64,000 bases of DNA from Candidatus Nanopelagicus abundans (GTDB lineage Bacteria > Actinomycetota > Actinomycetes > Nanopelagicales > Nanopelagicaceae), in the NCBI RefSeq assembly GCF_002288305.1, contig NZ_CP016779.1:310001-374000 (forward strand). Direction: 5' to 3'. A program made the position numbers and the translations under genes. Below are positions 63,000 to 64,000 of the stretch, piece by piece. Below the pieces are notes generated by a model. The model searched no databases and was not told where the DNA came from. It saw only the letters and a program-made list of their open reading frames with translations. Numbering within the stretch: the first letter of the stretch is position 1; each line of letters opens with the position of its first letter.

Positions 63000-63578
63000 G
63001 TGATTACACAGGGGGATCAAGATTCTCCTGTAAACCTAATCAAAAAAGCTATACAGGAAGTAGAGGGTGTATTTACACCCTCTACTTTCTTGAATTTAAA
63101 TCAGTTGTGTGAATCCCTTGCCACGGCAAAAAATATAATTTGTTACGGGGTAGGGCGCGAGGGCTTAATGATGAAATCATTAACAATGCGATTAACACAT
63201 TTAGGGCTTAATGCATATTTTGTAGGGGACATGAATGTTCCACCTGCAACAAAAGAGGATCTACTGCTTGTAAGTGCAGGACCAGGCTTTTTTTCAACTG
63301 TCGATGCGTTAGTTGGTGTTGCTACCAAGACAGATTGCAAAGCCATAGTATTTACAGCAAGGCCGGATAGACTCAATGAGCATACCTACCATCAAGTTGT
63401 CCATATCCCTGCACAAACCATGGCTGATGACTTGAAAAATCCAAATGGTGTTTTGCCAATGGGTAGTCTTTATGAAGCAGCTCTGTTTCTTTTTTTCGAA
63501 ATAGTTATAATCACACTACGTGAAGTACTCCAAGAAAGTGCCGAGTCCATGAGGGCAAGACACACCAACTTAGAATAG
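63000..63578 (+). CDS. SIS-domain phosphohexuloisomerase-like (PHI/HxlB)
   Basis: Sugar isomerase-domain protein of 192 residues. ICYGVGREGLMMKSLTMRLTHLGLNAYFVGD (about 47-77), LLLVSAGPGFFSTV, and MGSLYEAALFLFFE (about 157-170) then RHTNLE at the end align with 6-phospho-3-hexuloisomerase (HxlB), which interconverts 3-hexulose-6-phosphate and fructose-6-phosphate. No HxlA (hexulose-phosphate synthase) is nearby. GTG start behind AAAGG, 24 bases after the binding-protein stop. The first 90 bases also form two hairpins. Substrate in a polyol operon may be a keto-sugar phosphate. Confidence 0.83.
   Translation: MITQGDQDSPVNLIKKAIQEVEGVFTPSTFLNLNQLCESLATAKNIICYGVGREGLMMKSLTMRLTHLGLNAYFVGDMNVPPATKEDLLLVSAGPGFFSTVDALVGVATKTDCKAIVFTARPDRLNEHTYHQVVHIPAQTMADDLKNPNGVLPMGSLYEAALFLFFEIVIITLREVLQESAESMRARHTNLE
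63060..63085. repeat. perfect hairpin inside PHI-like gene, after binding protein
   Basis: GTAGAGGGTGTA and TACACCCTCTAC, 12-bp perfect arms with a 2-base centre, 85 bases after the binding-protein stop. An outer pair (TTTGATTAGG at about 62991 and CCTAATCAAA at about 63034) adds a second stem. Likely stabilises or attenuates the transcript. Confidence 0.6.
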
Positions 63579-63589
63579 GCAATATTAAA

Positions 63590-64000
63590 ATGAAGTTGAA
63601 AAAAGCTAAACAGCCTAAGTTGCCTACTGCTGCACGTTTATTACTTTATCCGTCGGTTATTACTCTATTTATTATTGGAATTTTTCCATTACTTTTCGCA
63701 GTTTGGGTGAGTACTCGTCAGTATCAACTTTCGAAGGCCTATGAGCCAAAAACTTTTTTAGGACTTGATAATTACGTAACTGTCTTAACTAGCCCTGAAT
63801 TTTGGGAAGCTTTGAGAATTACATTTACGTTTTTGATTATTGCTTTACCCCTGCAATTAATTATGGGAACTTTAATCGCAGTGTATATATACAACCTAAA
63901 ATCGCCTTCGCTTTCATCTTTACTAAGGGTAATTCTAGTTCTACCGATTGCAGTTACTCCTACTATTACCGGGCTATTAGGTAGGCTAATTTTTAATAGT
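63590..64000 (+). CDS. CUT1-type sugar ABC transporter permease, partial
   Basis: First permease (UgpA/MalF type) of the transporter, cut by the right edge after 137 residues. A basic cytoplasmic head (MKLKKAKQPKLP), first span about 16-40 (LLLYPSVITLFIIGIFPLLFA), FLGLDNYVTVLTSPEFWEALR, second span about 85-105, and LPIAVTPTITGLLGRLIF at the end are typical. It lies 11 bases after the PHI-like gene. A second permease is expected beyond the window. Confidence 0.88.
   Translation, partial: MKLKKAKQPKLPTAARLLLYPSVITLFIIGIFPLLFAVWVSTRQYQLSKAYEPKTFLGLDNYVTVLTSPEFWEALRITFTFLIIALPLQLIMGTLIAVYIYNLKSPSLSSLLRVILVLPIAVTPTITGLLGRLIFNS

Overview
This window looks like a streamlined, AT-rich freshwater actinobacterium, most likely of the acI group (order Nanopelagicales). 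The evidence is actinobacterial gene content (DUF3145 protein, PriA-type HisA, MgtA-like mannosyltransferases, the nadD-rsfS-phosphatase block), very short intergenic gaps, many genes that start right behind a -10 box, a heliorhodopsin, and an unusually heavy investment in sugar and polyamine ABC transporters. The species assignment is inference. About 70 genes are supported, plus two tRNAs, two decayed gene copies and a set of hairpins. No insertion sequence, CRISPR array, rRNA or prophage was seen.

Layout. 1-5887: a fructose-type (Frc-like) sugar locus with permease (cut by the window edge), binding lipoprotein, LsrF/FbaB-type class I aldolase, PfkB kinase, FrcK-like P-loop kinase, xylulokinase and a small ABM-fold protein. 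5945-8122: two Gfo/Idh/MocA dehydrogenases lying between an intact tRNA-Met(CAU) and a decayed copy of its 3' portion. 8215-13748: M23 peptidase, cold-shock protein, DUF3145, SIMPL protein and a glycolipid-type operon (two GT4 glycosyltransferases plus an SGNH hydrolase). 13848-25147: housekeeping core (etfBA, iscS, mnmA, ligA, small membrane protein, nadD with no standard start codon, rsfS, phosphatase, tRNA-Ala(GGC), SDR, leuS). 25166-33370: secreted and membrane proteins (TPR, UbiA, HNH nuclease, PhoX-like phosphatase, FeS photolyase with a DUF2256 partner, I78-like inhibitor, lipoprotein, PsiE-like). 33530-42732: hisN, priA, a choline-kinase-like protein, a dimethylglycine/sarcosine dehydrogenase-like fusion and a complete potADBC-type transporter. 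42743-44147: a PQQ-type sugar dehydrogenase between potC and a frameshifted second copy of the potC 3' end. 44156-57251: the most interesting region, a large catabolic locus of unknown substrate. 57327-59510: aldo/keto reductase, heliorhodopsin, DoxX-like protein. 59518-64000: a polyol-type locus with two dehydrogenases divergent from a CUT1 sugar transporter that includes an orphan phosphohexuloisomerase-like gene; it runs off the right edge.

How it works together. The 44-57 kb locus couples a two-permease CUT2 transporter to an FGGY kinase, an LsrF/FbaB-type aldolase, DhaK/DhaL, an MDR and a hydroxyisobutyrate-type dehydrogenase, an M42 (SgcX/FrvX-like) hydrolase, a BtpA/SgcQ protein and an ABM protein. 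This combination mixes the part lists of the lsr and sgc operons of enterobacteria, but with ABC uptake. A 23-base perfect inverted repeat lies in its divergent promoter. Regulation visible in the sequence falls into two recurring patterns: leaderless genes with a TANNNT box exactly 6 bases before the start codon (10 cases), and a strong hairpin directly after each of the four transporter binding-protein genes. Two insertions (the Gfo/Idh pair and the sugar dehydrogenase) are each bracketed by a complete gene and a decayed copy of that gene's 3' end, suggesting a shared mode of gene gain.
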